Below are positions 1-10,622 of a stretch of DNA of 64,000 nucleotides, in pieces (the first letter of the stretch is position 1; every line of letters begins with the position of its first letter). The notes under the pieces are model-generated. The model made no database searches. It was not told the DNA's origin and saw only the letters and a list, made by a program, of their open reading frames with translations. Location: positions 79,551,668 to 79,615,667 of the forward strand of contig OY804576.1 of assembly GCA_963680875.1 (NCBI GenBank), read 5' to 3'. Origin of the DNA: Bathymodiolus brooksi. Taxonomy: Eukaryota > Mollusca > Bivalvia > Mytilida > Modiolidae. Both the position numbers and the translations under genes were made by a program.

Positions 1-88
1 CCCATTGAGGCCAATGATATATACATTGTAATATGGCAGTTCATGACAATATGGCAGTTCATTATTTTATTTATATCTCCGTTGTCAG

Positions 89-181
89 GAAAGAAAAGAC
101 ATATTTGAGAGATTCCAGAATGAAGAATCTGACATATTAGTCTGTACAGATATAGCATCTAGAGGCTTAGATACAATAAGA
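89..181 (+). CDS. DDX28: DDX28-like DEAD-box RNA helicase, internal exon (motif V region)
   Basis: This is a phase-0 exon of 31 codons between an AG acceptor (tgtcag, ending at 88) and a GT donor (gtaag, from 182). It encodes the helicase C-terminal segment around motif V; the visible core is DILVCTDIASRGLDTIR. Together with the exons at 2731 and 4563 it gives the C-terminus of a DEAD-box ATPase. The exact match of the later HRAGRVGRVGS stretch points to DDX28, a mitochondrial RNA helicase that acts in assembly of the large mitoribosomal subunit (family knowledge). The 5' part of the gene lies outside the window. DDX28 is my best identification; another DEAD-box paralogue is possible but less likely. 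Confidence 0.85.
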
Positions 182-228
182 GTAAGTTTACGATTGTATG
201 AGGATTTAAACATTTAACCAATGAAAAC

Positions 229-428
229 CATATAATATACGTAAAATACACCTGTGACAAGGTTAGAAGAACATACAATATACGTAAAATACACCTGTGA
301 CAAGGTTAGAAGAACATACAATATACGTAAAATACACCTGTGACAAGGTTAGAAAAACATACAATATACGTAAAATACACCTGTGACAAGGTTAGAAGAA
401 CATACAATATACGTAAAATACACCTGTG
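229..428 (+). repeat. 43-bp minisatellite, left part
   Basis: About 4.6 copies of a 43-bp unit with the core AATATACGTAAAATACACC followed by TGTGACAAGGTTAGAAGAAC. The unit was measured from successive cctgtgacaagg occurrences (251 to 294). The array stops at 428, where an inverted-repeat element is inserted, and resumes at 1534. Confidence 0.93.
423..428. repeat. target-site duplication, left (CCTGTG)
   Basis: CCTGTG at 423-428 recurs directly at 1534-1539. Removing one copy plus the element restores a normal 43-bp repeat unit, so this is the insertion footprint. Confidence 0.85.
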
Positions 429-1533
429 CATACCTGTTAACCCTCCCCCTTTTCGCGGGAGTCTCCTGTGTAAGAGCCTTATCTCCCGCATGGACTGGGT
501 CTCATGCGCGGGAGACATTAATCTCCCGCACATACCTTTTCCTCCCGCACGATCTCCCCCCAACAAAAAAATCAAGTACAATAAAATCTTGACCTACGTT
601 TTGCGATCAATATTTCTGGAAATTCCCCATTTGGAACTCCCGCACTGATGAAAAATGCCGAGAGATACGAATGGTAAAGGTGTTTAAATGATATCCGGTT
701 ATTGATCTGTTTGACACCTTTACAGGTAAATTGGGTCATGGAGATTAATTAAGGTGTTGATGATTATACAACAATTATCCACTGATTGACAGTTAATTGG
801 GGATAAGGAAGTGGGTTTGTGGCACACGCTTAGATGATTAGAAGTGTGATAGCGGCAATTAAAAATAGTTATAAACCGTTGTGCAAACAGGAGTCGGACA
901 ACCTTTGATGCCGAGGAAAACTTCTTATTTTGATCAAACGTGCAATGAATTCATCTCGGATTGAGTTGTTATGGCTTGTTTGGGACCAAAGCCGATCAAA
1001 GTATTATTTAAGGACTAAGTTCCAGGATGGAATTGATAAACCACAAAAATGCCAAAACGTATGCTATCACCCAACGCACCAGCAGCAAAGTACTTTTTTA
1101 ATTTTAGTGCTCTATTACTTTATTGTTCAGAGCATTCTGTCTTCATTGTTATTGCTTTGTTATAACCTTATGATTATGAATGATTATGAATAAATTATAA
1201 ATACAGTTTTTATCCTTCATTCATCATATGAAACACTACTAATAAGACAGAAATGTAAACAATATATATTGAAATGGGATGCAGTTGGTTCAATACTGAA
1301 ACAAACAAAAACAAAACATCAATTAACAATAAAAACATGCATCAAATACGTCGATAAAAAATCTCCAGTTATGAGACCAAATCTCCAGTTGTAGCATAGC
1401 AACTCTATCACATGTATGCAACTACAAGGTACAATTTTGTGCATTTAAAGGCGATGCACAAAATCTCCCCCTTAGAAGAGTTGGTAGGGGGGGAGATCTC
1501 CCCCCTAGCAGTTCCCAGAGGTTAACAGGTATG
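429..1533. mobile_element. Non-autonomous inverted-repeat element (1,105 bp) inside the minisatellite
   Basis: The element starts CATACCTGTTAACC (429-442) and ends with its exact reverse complement GGTTAACAGGTATG (1520-1533). It is flanked by the 6-bp target duplication CCTGTG. Just inside the ends are inverted motifs rich in CTCCC, seen as ctcccgca near 490-560 and gggggagatctccccc near 1490-1505. I find no transposase reading frame, so it must depend on another element. The superfamily is unassigned; a 6-bp duplication with this terminus fits no family I can name with confidence. Confidence 0.85.
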
Positions 1534-2333
1534 CCTGTGACAAGGTTAGAAGAACATACAATATACGTAAAATACACCTGTGACAAGGTTAGAAGAACAT
1601 ACAATATACGTAAAATACACCTGTGACAAGGTTAGAAGAACATACAATATACGTAAAATACACCTGTGACAAGGTTAGAAAAACATATAATATACGTAAA
1701 ATACACCTGTGACAAGGCTAGAAAAACATACAATATATGTAAAATACACCTGTGGCAAGGTTAGAAAAACATACAATATATGTAAAATACACCTGTGACA
1801 AGGTTAGAAAAACATACAATATACATAAAATACACCTGTGACAAGGTTAGAAAAACATACAATATACGTAAAATACACCTGTGACAAGGTTAGAAAAACA
1901 TACAATATACGTAAAATACACCTGTGACAAGGTTAGAAAAGCATACAATATACGTAAAATACACTTGTGACAAGGTTAGAAGAACATACAATATACGTAA
2001 AATACACCTGTGACAAGGTTAGAAAAACATACAATATACATAAAATACACCTGTGACAAGGTTAGAAAAACATACAATATACGTAAAATACACCTGTGAC
2101 AAGGTTAGAAAAACATACAATATACATAAAATACACCTGTGACAAGGTTAGAAAAACATACAATGTACATAAAATACACCTGTGACAAGGTTAGAAAAAC
2201 ATACAATATACGTAAAAATACACCTGTGACAAGGTTAGAAAAACATACAATATACGTAAAATACACCTGTGACAAGGTTAAAAAAACATACAATATACGT
2301 AAAATACACCTGTGGCAAGGTTAGAAGAACATA
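1534..2333 (+). repeat. 43-bp minisatellite, right part
   Basis: About 18.5 copies of the 43-bp unit also seen at 229-428. Units vary at a few sites (gaag/aaaa, tacgta/tacata). The minus strand is free of stops for stretches up to about 190 bases because 43 is not a multiple of three and the frame rotates. I do not regard these frames as genes. Confidence 0.95.
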
Positions 2334-2730
2334 ATTGGCTGACCCAACTGCAATCAAATATGTTTTAAATCCTAACGGAGAAAAGCTGAGGGGGGTTAAA
2401 ATTGTTAATTATCAACAAGAACCGAATCATCGGCTATGGTCACCTATGCCTGAAATCGGCAATACATGTATATCATACAAATACAAACATAATGGTTGTT
2501 GAAATGGAGAGCAGGATTCGATTTATGGAAGGACAAGATGAAGTTTTAATACTTTTTAGGAGATTAGTGATCAGGTTTTGAAAATGAAAGTAGTTGGTTT
2601 GGAAATACAGCTTGTCAACATAACAAGCCATAAGAGGGACAGGGAACCCTGTGTGAAGACAGTATAACTTAAAACACTGTAAATATTTATTACTATTATG
2701 GTACTGTAATAATTTCAATTTATTTTACAG

Positions 2731-2883
2731 GTACAGCATGTTGTAAATTATGAATTTCCAAATTTTATGTCAGATTACATACATAGAGCTGGTCGAGTTG
2801 GGCGTGTTGGTTCCCGTAATCCAGGTCAAGTTACCAGTTATGTAACCTACAAATGGGAAATTGACCTACTTTGGCATATAGAG
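2731..2883 (+). CDS. DDX28: DDX28-like helicase, exon with motif VI
   Basis: A phase-0 exon of 51 codons, with acceptor ttttacag before it and donor gtgagc at 2884. It contains helicase motif VI as YIHRAGRVGRVGS, which contacts ATP and RNA, followed by PGQVTSYVTYKWEIDLLWHIE. The pattern of motif VI, then a Gly-Ser, a PG turn and a V(T/S)..V(T) strand, is that expected for DDX28. It splices in frame from the exon ending at 181 (GLDTIR joined to VQHVVNYEF) and into the exon starting at 4563. Confidence 0.9.
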
Positions 2884-3000
2884 GTGAGCATTTTACTTGT
2901 AATTGGAATTAATAGAGTTGATTGATTCGTTTAAATAGTTCAGGGGAGATGATCATTTATGTGATCAATTAAGTGTGAAACCAATTTAATCATGGACTGT

Positions 3001-4269
3001 CAGGCCTCGACATTAATGTTTGTCCGATTGTCCGGCACCGGTGAAAACTGACGTCGAACAAGTAGATCTTGTATTATGGTTGTCCAACGGGACACGTGAA
3101 AAAATCAGAGATTCCCAAATGTGCCGGTACGATGGACAAATCTATTTCCACTGGGTTTGTTGTATAAAAGAGCCCTGTTTGATCTCCAATTTGTCCATAA
3201 TTAATTTGATTAAAACTAAAGTGAAATGCCAGATCAAAACTCTTTTATTGTATCATTTATCGTTCCTGCTTTGATGAAGTTCAAGGACATTGACAAAATT
3301 AAAGTCGCAATCTCAGAAATGCTTTAATGAACGGAAATATCAATATTTGAAATATAAGAACAAGAATCACTCCGGAACAGACACGTAAAAATTATCGGAT
3401 ATCAATTTGGCGACAAATTTAAACTTGTCTTTTGTGCAAAATACGATAGAGGACTTGATTTAGGCTTTTGGGAAATATTGAAACCTTTGAAATGGACAAA
3501 TATTACAAGCTTTTTCCTGATCTGGTTGAAAAGATCCACTAAAATTTTTATTTCTCTGTGAATTTAAATAAAATACTTTGCTTTATTTATATCACAGGCA
3601 CTTGTTTCTGGTAGAAAAAATATACCTAGATACTGGTATATATAGTATCTATGTATATTATTTTTACCAGAAACAAGGATTTATATAACACAAATATGAG
3701 TTATTACAATTTGTGTGGTATTGGATCACAACACAGTAATATTTCAAAAGGAAAAAGGGGGGAGGGGGTATTTTGCATGCATATTATGTTATTGTGTATT
3801 ATCATTTATTCTGAGCCTTAACCATTTATTGTTGATGAGTTTGTGCTAATAAAGTATTTGTATTTGTATAAAAATCACTGCTATGCAAGACTCCAATCAA
3901 GGTAGACAGAAATAAAAATGTGCCATTGAATATATGTCCTTAAGGTGAAAAACCCAGAACAAATCATTTCAGGCAGCTTTAACTATTTACTAAATGTGGG
4001 CAGGGTAACGTGAGAGGGATCACGAAACAATGTTTCGATTAATCGCAATTGACTTCTCCCAGAAGTCTCCCACTTCTCCCTGAGCTCTCTGAAAGAGAAG
4101 CCACTTCTCCCTCTAATTTGAAAGTAGTGGGAGCCCTGGATAATTATTCTCTAGTTTTTGTAATTTTTATTAATTTTTTCGGACAACTAAAAGATCGAGT
4201 CGGACAAGTACTTTTTTTAGTTAGTTGTCCGAAGGGACAAGTTGAAAAATATGTTAATGTAGAGGCCTG
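3001..4269. mobile_element. hAT-like non-autonomous element (1,269 bp) with 5-bp target duplication
   Basis: The left end is CAGGCCTCGACATTAA (3001-3016); the right end read in reverse is CAGGCCTCTACATTAA, one mismatch in 16. The direct repeat ACTGT flanks it (2996-3000 and 4270-4274). The CAG start and short TSD fit hAT-type elements, some groups of which make 5-bp duplications (family knowledge). Subterminal ttgtccg motifs recur in inverted orientation near both ends. No transposase frame is visible. A second MITE is nested at 3593-3678. Confidence 0.78.
3593..3678. mobile_element. CACAGGCACTT-family hairpin MITE, right end truncated
   Basis: It begins CACAGGCACTTGTTTCTGG, and the inner arm returns in reverse as TACCAGAAACAAG (3665-3677). 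The final GTGCCTGTG expected on the right is missing. The 8-bp target duplication ATTTATAT is nevertheless intact (3585-3592 and 3679-3686). The same terminus bounds the elements at 7792 and 42867. The element lies within the larger hAT-like element at 3001-4269. Confidence 0.78.
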
Positions 4270-4562
4270 ACTGTAGACAGGCGTTCGGTTTATACAAGTG
4301 AAATTAACAAAGATTTTCTACATTTGAACTTTATTTAATGTTTGATTATACAGGATTCCGGTTTATTCAGGGTTCAGTTTAGACATGCTTCACTGTACAT
4401 GTCAAAAATAACTTTTGTATTTTCTACATGTAAACCACAGGTTGGTAATTTAAATTTAATTACAAATGATTACTCAGATTATCAGTGTTTTCATTATCAA
4501 TGTTTGTCATTTTTAAACTCCTCCCATCTTCAGTCTGTATTAATTGTCACAATATTTTTCAG

Positions 4563-4661
4563 ACATCAGCAAGGAGATCATCAGAATTACACAATGTGAA
4601 TGCTAACATCAAACGGAAACTAACCAGTAGAGCAGAAATTAAAGATATGCAACAGAATTAA
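4563..4661 (+). CDS. DDX28: DDX28-like helicase, last exon and stop
   Basis: A phase-0 final exon of 32 codons plus TAA (4659-4661). It encodes a basic tail (TSARRSSELHNVNANIKRKL and a few more residues). Joined to WHIE of the preceding exon it reads IETSARRSSEL, which resembles the Arg-rich segment that closes DDX28. The exon call rests on the acceptor, the phase and this resemblance. The tail is the least conserved part of the family, so the stop position is less certain than the two upstream exons. Confidence 0.7.
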   Translation, partial: TSARRSSELHNVNANIKRKLTSRAEIKDMQQN

Positions 4662-5072
4662 AGATATTTAATTAAACATGCATTGTTTTTGGAAGTGTGC
4701 TTCCATGGCCCTAAGATTGGTTCAAATATTGTGTGACTTTTTCCATAGATTACAATGTCCATTCAATCCCCTTATTCGGAAGATCGTATAGTTAGTATTT
4801 TGTAAAACAAAGTTTACATGTCTCCTTTAACATTAAATGAATTTGAACAGAAAATAATCCTCCCTGTCACTTTAAGTTTTTCAAAGAAATATGTTTTGTT
4901 TGTAAATCTGCTGCTTTCAAAATCTGAAGATATTACTAATTAAACTTTCTGCATTCCCAAAACAAGTAATTTTGTGTGAATTATATACGTTTTTTCATCA
5001 AAATTTCCATGTCATAGTTGGAGGAGGAGCTTAAAACACATGCCAATGTTTAAAAAACATGTATCTAAAGGG
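4662..5072. other. 3' flank of DDX28, no further feature
   Basis: AT-rich sequence between the helicase stop and the left edge of the duplicated TLR segment. I see no clear polyadenylation signal beyond generic AT-rich motifs and no reading frame of interest. Confidence 0.5.
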
Positions 5073-5294
5073 TACTGAAATATACAAGTTGTAAAAGTGC
5101 TTATCGTAAAGTAAATTTTGTGACATTATACAAATTAATACCCGTATTAAACATGAGAACTAAAACATTTAGAGATCAAATTATTCCTTATAACAGCTTT
5201 TGGTTTTTTCTATTTCCTGAAATACAAATGTATGGGATTGCCATGTACATTATCTACCCAAACACACCTATTGTTTTGCAGGGTAATTGGTTTG

Positions 5295-5656
5295 AGTGAG
5301 TGATTGTTGTTTAATGCCAACTCAGCAATTTTTCAGCTATATTACAGCGAGAACAAGTTAATTTTCAACGAGATGATGACGAGGTCCGCTTTGTACTAGA
5401 CCAACACGCTTAGTTTGATTTTTATAGTGCTAGTGCACTGAAACAACAGTCCGCGGATAGACATATCGTCCCACTCAGACACATTACCCTGATTGCAAGC
5501 CAACCAGTCTTTGCCTTTTCTCCTTAATGCTGCATGCTTAGCAGAGAAGCAACAAATACCAATTTTATAGTCTTTGGTTTGATCCGATCAGGGCTAGAAC
5601 CCACAATCTACTGCACTCAAGGCAAGCATGCTAACCATTACACCACCGATGCAGTT
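5295..5656 (-). mobile_element. tRNA-derived SINE, copy-1 locus
   Basis: Read on the minus strand, it begins with a tRNA-like head containing the A box (ggtggtgtaatggttagc) and a degenerate B box, and ends ttaaacaacaatcactcactc. It is flanked by the 13-bp target duplication GGTAATTGGTTTG (5282-5294 and 5657-5669). The same insertion sits at 18993-19354, so it predates the segmental duplication. Confidence 0.88.
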
Positions 5657-6083
5657 GGTAATTGGTTTGTGCTAAAAAAAAAAAAAAAGAGAAAAAAGGA
5701 ATTACTGGTGACCAGTATGGCATGTAGTAAAATGGCCATTTAGATGTAACTGATTTAATTTTCAACATTCTCTAAATTGTGTGCTTTGGCATTTGATTGG
5801 ATAAATGAGACATATCTTTTCCATCATTAATGTATCTAGATGAGCAAGTACAGATCAAGACTTCAATGTTCAGTACATTGATGCTGGAAAATGGAACGGT
5901 TACATCTTCACCTATAAAACCAAAGTCGAACCTAACAAATACGCTTACTAAGAAGAACTGTTTGTGAGTGTCAAATATTGATTATAATATTCGACATAGA
6001 GGTCAACCTACAGAAATGATCACAAAGAAAATTGCATTGGCATCATGAAATAAACATCAAAATCCTTAAGGGTTTATGGTATT

Positions 6084-6160
6084 TAACACTACTTTGAACA
6101 ATATTTCAGATATATGGTGGCAGTCAGTTTTATTGATGGAGGAAACAGGAGAACCCAAAT
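6084..6160 (-). repeat. Fragment of second tRNA-derived SINE family (3' part)
   Basis: Contains the family signature aacaatatttcag...tatggtggcagtcag...gatggaggaaac. It is shared with 19760-19850 in the second copy, so it is also older than the duplication. Confidence 0.65.
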
Positions 6161-6345
6161 ATTAAAACTTGTAAACAGCTTTTTTCTATTTTTGGGAACC
6201 TATTTGAATTGATGTTGCAATCTTATATCTTTATCTTTATCAACAAAAATATTCTCCATGGACAAAATAATACATAAAATGTATTACATATAAATAACAC
6301 TATTGTGAACAAATTATTTTAATAAAGTTTTCGTCCTCAAATTAA

Positions 6346-6651
6346 CCACATGGATGGTGTAATGGTTAGCGTGCTCGCTGCTTCTCCGCAAAGCACACAA
6401 CATAAAGAGAAAGAGCAAAGACTGGTTTGCTCGGAATCGGGATAATGTGTCCGAGTGGGGCGTCATGTCTATCCGTGGAATGTTGTTTCAGTGAGCTAGC
6501 TCTATAAAAACTCAACTAAGCGAGCTGATCTAGTACCAAGCGGACCTCATCATCATCATCTCATTGAAAATAAACTTGTTCGTGGCATGATATAGCTGGA
6601 AAATTGCTGAGTTGGCGTTAAACAACAATCTCTCGCCCACTCGCTTGTCCG
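6346..6651 (+). mobile_element. tRNA-derived SINE with deleted B-box region, copy-1 locus
   Basis: The A box is TGGTGTAATGG within gatggtgtaatggttagcgt; the head then jumps straight into the body, so the B box is lost. The 3' end is ggcgttaaacaacaatctctc. The target duplication CAAATTAA lies at 6338-6345 and 6652-6659. The orthologous insertion in copy 2 is 20050-20359. Confidence 0.85.
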
Positions 6652-6746
6652 CAAATTAAGCATATGTATTTTTAATATTAAAGGATTATAATGCCAAAAC
6701 GATATAAAGCATGATGAGCTTAGTCTGTTGTTGTATTGAGTGAATA

Positions 6747-7327
6747 GATTTCCAGTCAAATCGGCCTCAAAATGAAAGTCAAATCGGCCAAAAAAAAAAA
6801 AAAAAAATTATGTATTAATATAAATTAATATTTTTGGTTAAAAGATGTAAAATTTAAAGTTTATTGATGAGCGGATTCTTTTATTTTCGTATCAATGGTA
6901 TTTTAACATGTACTGGTACAAAACACAACTGTACTAGACATTTTTAATTCTTCAATAATGGATGTATTTAATTACTTTGTTGAAATATTTAGCTTTGCAT
7001 GTTGACAATAGTAAACAACAAAAATGGCGGTCATGTGATTTCCCAGTCTGAAAAAAGAGTGAAACACATTGTTCTTGTTTATAATGCACATCCCTCCTGC
7101 CAAATAAAGAATTTATGTAAAATCCAGCGCATTACTATGATGCACCAGTAATTACGGACATATTATCAAATTAAATAAACAACATAATAAAACAATGATT
7201 TCATTAGGAATTAAATAAACAACACAATTAACAATACATATCAAATTAAATAAAAAAACATAATAATACAATGATTTGATCTGGGGCCGATTTGACTTTG
7301 GCCGATTTTGTTTGGGGACCTGCTACC
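6747..7327. mobile_element. Copy-1-specific insertion (581 bp) with 8-bp target duplication
   Basis: AGTGAATA flanks it directly (6739-6746 and 7328-7335). Copy 2 has the uninterrupted site (near 20451, one base different). The motif tcaaatcggcc occurs twice near the left end and, inverted, as ggccgatttgactttggccga near the right end. Terminal bases themselves match poorly (GATTTCC versus GGTAGCA). An 8-bp duplication suggests a hAT-type element; the class is otherwise open. Confidence 0.78.
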
Positions 7328-7791
7328 AGTGAATATATCCAATTGGCTAACCTCGTATGATTCCTTGACCTAGTTTGATGTAGCATCGGAATTGGTCGTG
7401 GTGAGCTAGAATCATAAGGCCTGCTTTTTTGTCCTCATTGTATGAACAAGAATCAAGTTTTAGCCATTTTTACATATATTTTGATATTTACGTTTTTATT
7501 ACATCAATGTATTGACATTTCTACTGCTGATAGCAAAATAAGTTGGTTTTGTATCTTTTGTATTTCATAACATTTATTTCTTTTAAAGCCATATTTTGAA
7601 GTTTCAAAACATTCATCGAACTCTGGTTGATTATTTCCTTAAATATTTATCCGCATATTTAATAACTGCAAATAAATAAACTTTACCACAAAAATATGTT
7701 AACCAGGTTAATGTCTAAGGATAAAAAAAGACATGTAATTAAATATGCGGAACCAGAGTAGAAAGCACACCTGGGAAAGTGTACCTGATTC

Positions 7792-8691
7792 CACAGGCAC
7801 TTGATCGATGGACCTTAATTTCCCCGTGTTTGCCACTATTTAGGGCCTCTATTTCTGGGTCCTGGGTTCACACGAATACTAGAAATAAACACAAGGTAAG
7901 CAACAAAATGGCGGGGAACTGCTAAATTTCTTATTATTGTCGATTTCCCTGATTTCTGAAAAATAAATGGATGGAATGCACTAACCTTGTGGACCCCCAT
8001 CAGCTGTTGTGCCCCTGGTTTACTGTCGTATTCGTACTATTTTGCATATATACCCCCGACAATCTGTTCCCAAGACCGATTGTCAACTAAGTCGGAGGTC
8101 TATTTTGGATTCTCTCAGACTCCAACGTGTCTTTAGAAGAACAAATCTGGCTTACCGAATGAATTTATTTGGCGGACTATTTCAAGCTTAGAAAAAACAG
8201 AATGAAATGTCTTTTTTAATCACATGGTAGGTATAAAAACAACAGGTGAACAAATATCAATCCTTTGCCCCAAGTTACCATATTTGACAAACCCCGGGAA
8301 AAAACTGGACTGGCCATCAAAAGACACGTTGGAGTCCGAGAGAATCCAAAATAGACCTCCGACTTAGTTGACAATCGGTCTTGGGAACAGATTGTCGGGG
8401 GGTATATATGCAAAATAGTACGAATACGACAGTAAACCAGGGACACAACAGCTGATGGGGGTCCACAAGGTTAGTGCATTCCATCCGTTTATTTATCAGA
8501 AATCAGGGAAATCGACAATAATGAGAAATTTAGCAGTACCCCGCCATTCTGTTGCTTACCTTGTGTTTATTTCTAGTATTCGTGCGGACCCAGGACCCAG
8601 AAATAGAGGCCCTACATCGTTACTAGCCCTGAAAATACGCACCCCCGTGGCAAACACGGGGAAATTAAGGTCCATCGGTCAAGTGCCTGTG
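7792..8691. mobile_element. CACAGGCACTT-family foldback MITE (900 bp), hAT-like
   Basis: Termini are CACAGGCACTTGA and its exact reverse complement TCAAGTGCCTGTG. The arms are very long: about 7792-8134 and 8319-8691, with a unique centre between. The 8-bp duplication CCTGATTC is at 7784-7791 and 8692-8699, and the copy-2 locus (about 20925) has a single CCTGATTC with no element. It encodes no transposase. The length of duplication points to hAT. Confidence 0.92.
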
Positions 8692-8871
8692 CCTGATTCT
8701 GGTTAACCTGGTTCTAACCACGTCGTGAAAAACAACATGTGGCAATGCAAGACTGGATAAAATACATAATTTAGGTTGAATAAAAACAAAACAGAGATGA
8801 CACAGACATGTGTTTAAGCAACGAAATAAAACATATTCCTCTCCTTTGTCAAATGTCATTACTTATAAATA

Positions 8872-9017
8872 ACCGTCAGTGCCTATCACCACTAACGTTG
8901 TGAGTTCGAATCCCGCTCATGTGATAAAGTTTGTCTGACTCCGGTTTCCTTCACCAATAACACTGACAGCCGCGATATTACTGAAAAAATGGTTGAAAGT
9001 GGCGTTAAACATCATAA
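8872..9017 (+). repeat. Second tRNA-derived SINE family, partial
   Basis: Has a B-box-like gttcgaatcccgctc and the body signature ctccggtttccttcaccaat...gttgaaagtggcgttaaac. It is present in both TLR segment copies (second at 21106-21240). Confidence 0.7.
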
Positions 9018-9029
9018 CCCTGACCCTAT

Positions 9030-9250
9030 AAATAAACGTTAGAGAAAACAGTGGCAATCAAGAATGCACAATCTAGAGACACAGGCAACATTGGGCATAT
9101 ACAAGACACAGTACGAAGACAAACTAAACAAGACAAAAACACAACATAGAAATCTAAAAAGATGAGTAACACGGACCACACCAAATACCTGGGGGTAAAC
9201 CCAGGTGCTCTCGAAAGGTAAAAGCAGTTCCTATTTCTTAAATAAGACAC
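9030..9250. repeat. Dispersed repeat (ataaacgttagagaaaac family)
   Basis: Shares acgttagagaaaac...gacacagtacgaagacaa...gtaacacgga with 21250-21470 and, more distantly, with 10290-10410, 22060-22180, 46425-46600, 47590-47790 and 49330-49440. Its nature is unknown; it follows the SINE at 8872 directly in both segment copies. Confidence 0.6.
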
Positions 9251-9271
9251 CCACCGTGTTAATTTACAACC

Positions 9272-9712
9272 ATTTGTTTTTTAAAACATTCTCCTGAAGT
9301 CATTCATTATCTGATTTTCATGAAATTTTCAGCATTAAATGCAGAAATAAATATAGTTTCTTCTTCGTATAATTTTCAAATCATTTTATTTCTACTTTCC
9401 CTTAAGAATTGATTTAAAAACAAAGTTTAATTTTTTTCACCAAATCTTACTGTATAATCATATAAAATTGTGACGTCAAGAATTTACATTTGTGTTTAAA
9501 TCATATATGCTTGTAAATAAAAGTTCGAACAAATTACATGAAGATATTAAAATAAACTCTAATAATTCTACTATTAAAAGTGAAAATTTCATGAAAATCG
9601 GCTAAGGAATGACTTCATGAGAATATTATGAAAATAAGTGGTTTTATATGAAATATATAGGGAAACATCACAGGGCGGAAATATGTTTGACCCGTGATAT
9701 TCACTACGGAAC
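9272..9712 (-). mobile_element. TA-flanked MITE family (TCAAAAGTATTTCCCC), partial inverted copy
   Basis: An inverted, end-truncated member of the family seen complete at 28441-28931. The inner arms ttttcatgaaattttc and gaaaatttcatgaaaatcgg are clear. The left outer terminus is missing and the right one is diverged (tgtttgacccgtga). The corresponding site in copy 2 (about 21495-21525) lacks it. Confidence 0.7.
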
Positions 9713-10045
9713 AATTGTTTTGATGAATATTTCCTCTTTAACAGATAACGTTATTTTCCTCTTTTAAACTATTTCATGAGGAAGAATTAATCATGCGTTA
9801 TATATAAATGTATGTCCTATTTATAATGTATATCAATGACCAGAATTAAAGGTTCTTGGAAAGCCGAAGTAAACACTAAATAACTATTAGAGTTGAAAAT
9901 TAGAAGCATATATCAAATGTAAGTATTTCACAATTTCACAATATTTTGTAATTGACAATTTAATTATTTCTCAATATCCTAGAAAAGCTACTTGATAAAC
10001 GACTCAGTAATTAATATATAAATGGAAGATTTTTTTTAAATCGAG

Positions 10046-10260
10046 CAATCGTAACTACTCGGCCATTCTCGCTACCCTGCAAATGACCTCGTACAACTTT
10101 AACTTTTATCCATGAAAATAATTGAAATATAGAAAATTGTTTAAAATATAACTTTATCAAACTTTCATGTAACTGACATGTGAAAAGTAGTTCTATTTAT
10201 CCGCCACCTACGTACGAGGTTATTTGCAGGGTATCGAGAATGTCCGAGTAGTTACGATTG
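10046..10260. mobile_element. 215-bp MITE with 9-bp target duplication
   Basis: Inverted arms of about 49 bp begin CAATCGTAACTACTCGG and run to 10094; the return arm is 10212-10260. TAAATCGAG occurs at 10037-10045 and again at 10261-10269. A 9-bp duplication with long inverted arms suits a Mutator-like origin (family knowledge; inference here). The homologous region of copy 2 has other sequence, so no clean empty site is available. Confidence 0.8.
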
Positions 10261-10416
10261 TAAATCGAGCAGTCTTGTTCAAAACATAAACGAGCGTCAA
10301 AATAAACGCTAGAGAAAAACAGAATTGACAGAGAAACAGGCAACATTAGGTACAAGACACAGAACGAAGACAAAAAACACAACACAGATAACTAAACAGA
10401 TTTACAACTACCTATG

Positions 10417-10622
10417 CCATCAGTGACTACCACTAAAGTTGTGAGTTCGAATCCAGCTCAAGCCAAGTGTACTCGATACAACATTATGTGATAAAGTTTG
10501 TCAGTGACTTACGGCTGGTCGGTGGTTTTCTCCAGGCACTCCGGTTTCCTCCACCAAAAAAACTGTCCACTACGATATGACTGAGTGAAATATTGTTAAA
10601 AGTTGAGTTAAACACAATAACC
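10417..10622 (+). repeat. Second tRNA-derived SINE family, partial, followed by an inverted piece
   Basis: Contains gttcgaatccagctc, ggtggttttctccagg and gaaatattgttaaaag. It is followed at 10630-10700 by an inverted fragment of the same family (tcactgacaaac, gtatcgagtacacctcgcc). Copy 2 (22195-22225) reads straight through without most of this, so copy 1 gained it or copy 2 lost it. Confidence 0.6.

Larger units (their letters stand above)
182..2730 (+). other. DDX28 intron filled by minisatellite and an inserted element
   Basis: The intron runs from gtaag at 182 to the acceptor ttttacag at 2723-2730. It carries the two halves of a 43-bp tandem repeat, the inserted 1,105-bp inverted-repeat element, and about 390 bases of unique AT-rich DNA (2340-2730) in which I see nothing else. 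Confidence 0.8.
2884..4562 (+). other. Last DDX28 intron, largely a hAT-like element
   Basis: The intron runs from gtgagc at 2884 to the acceptor tatttttcag ending at 4562. Most of it is the inverted-repeat element at 3001-4269. The remaining 290 bases before the last exon are AT-rich, and no coding signal is evident. Confidence 0.75.

Noticed and set aside
306..2324. Open frames over the 43-bp repeat on both strands
   Set aside because: Products of the tandem repeat, with the same rotating-frame explanation.
3020..4270. Frames of 84 and 73 codons in the last DDX28 intron
   Set aside because: They lie in the inverted ends of the hAT-like element and show no protein similarity I recognise.
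4342..4599. A longer last DDX28 exon
   Set aside because: The open frame from 4342 does not join in phase with conserved helicase sequence, while the acceptor at 4562 gives an in-phase junction that continues the Arg-rich tail.
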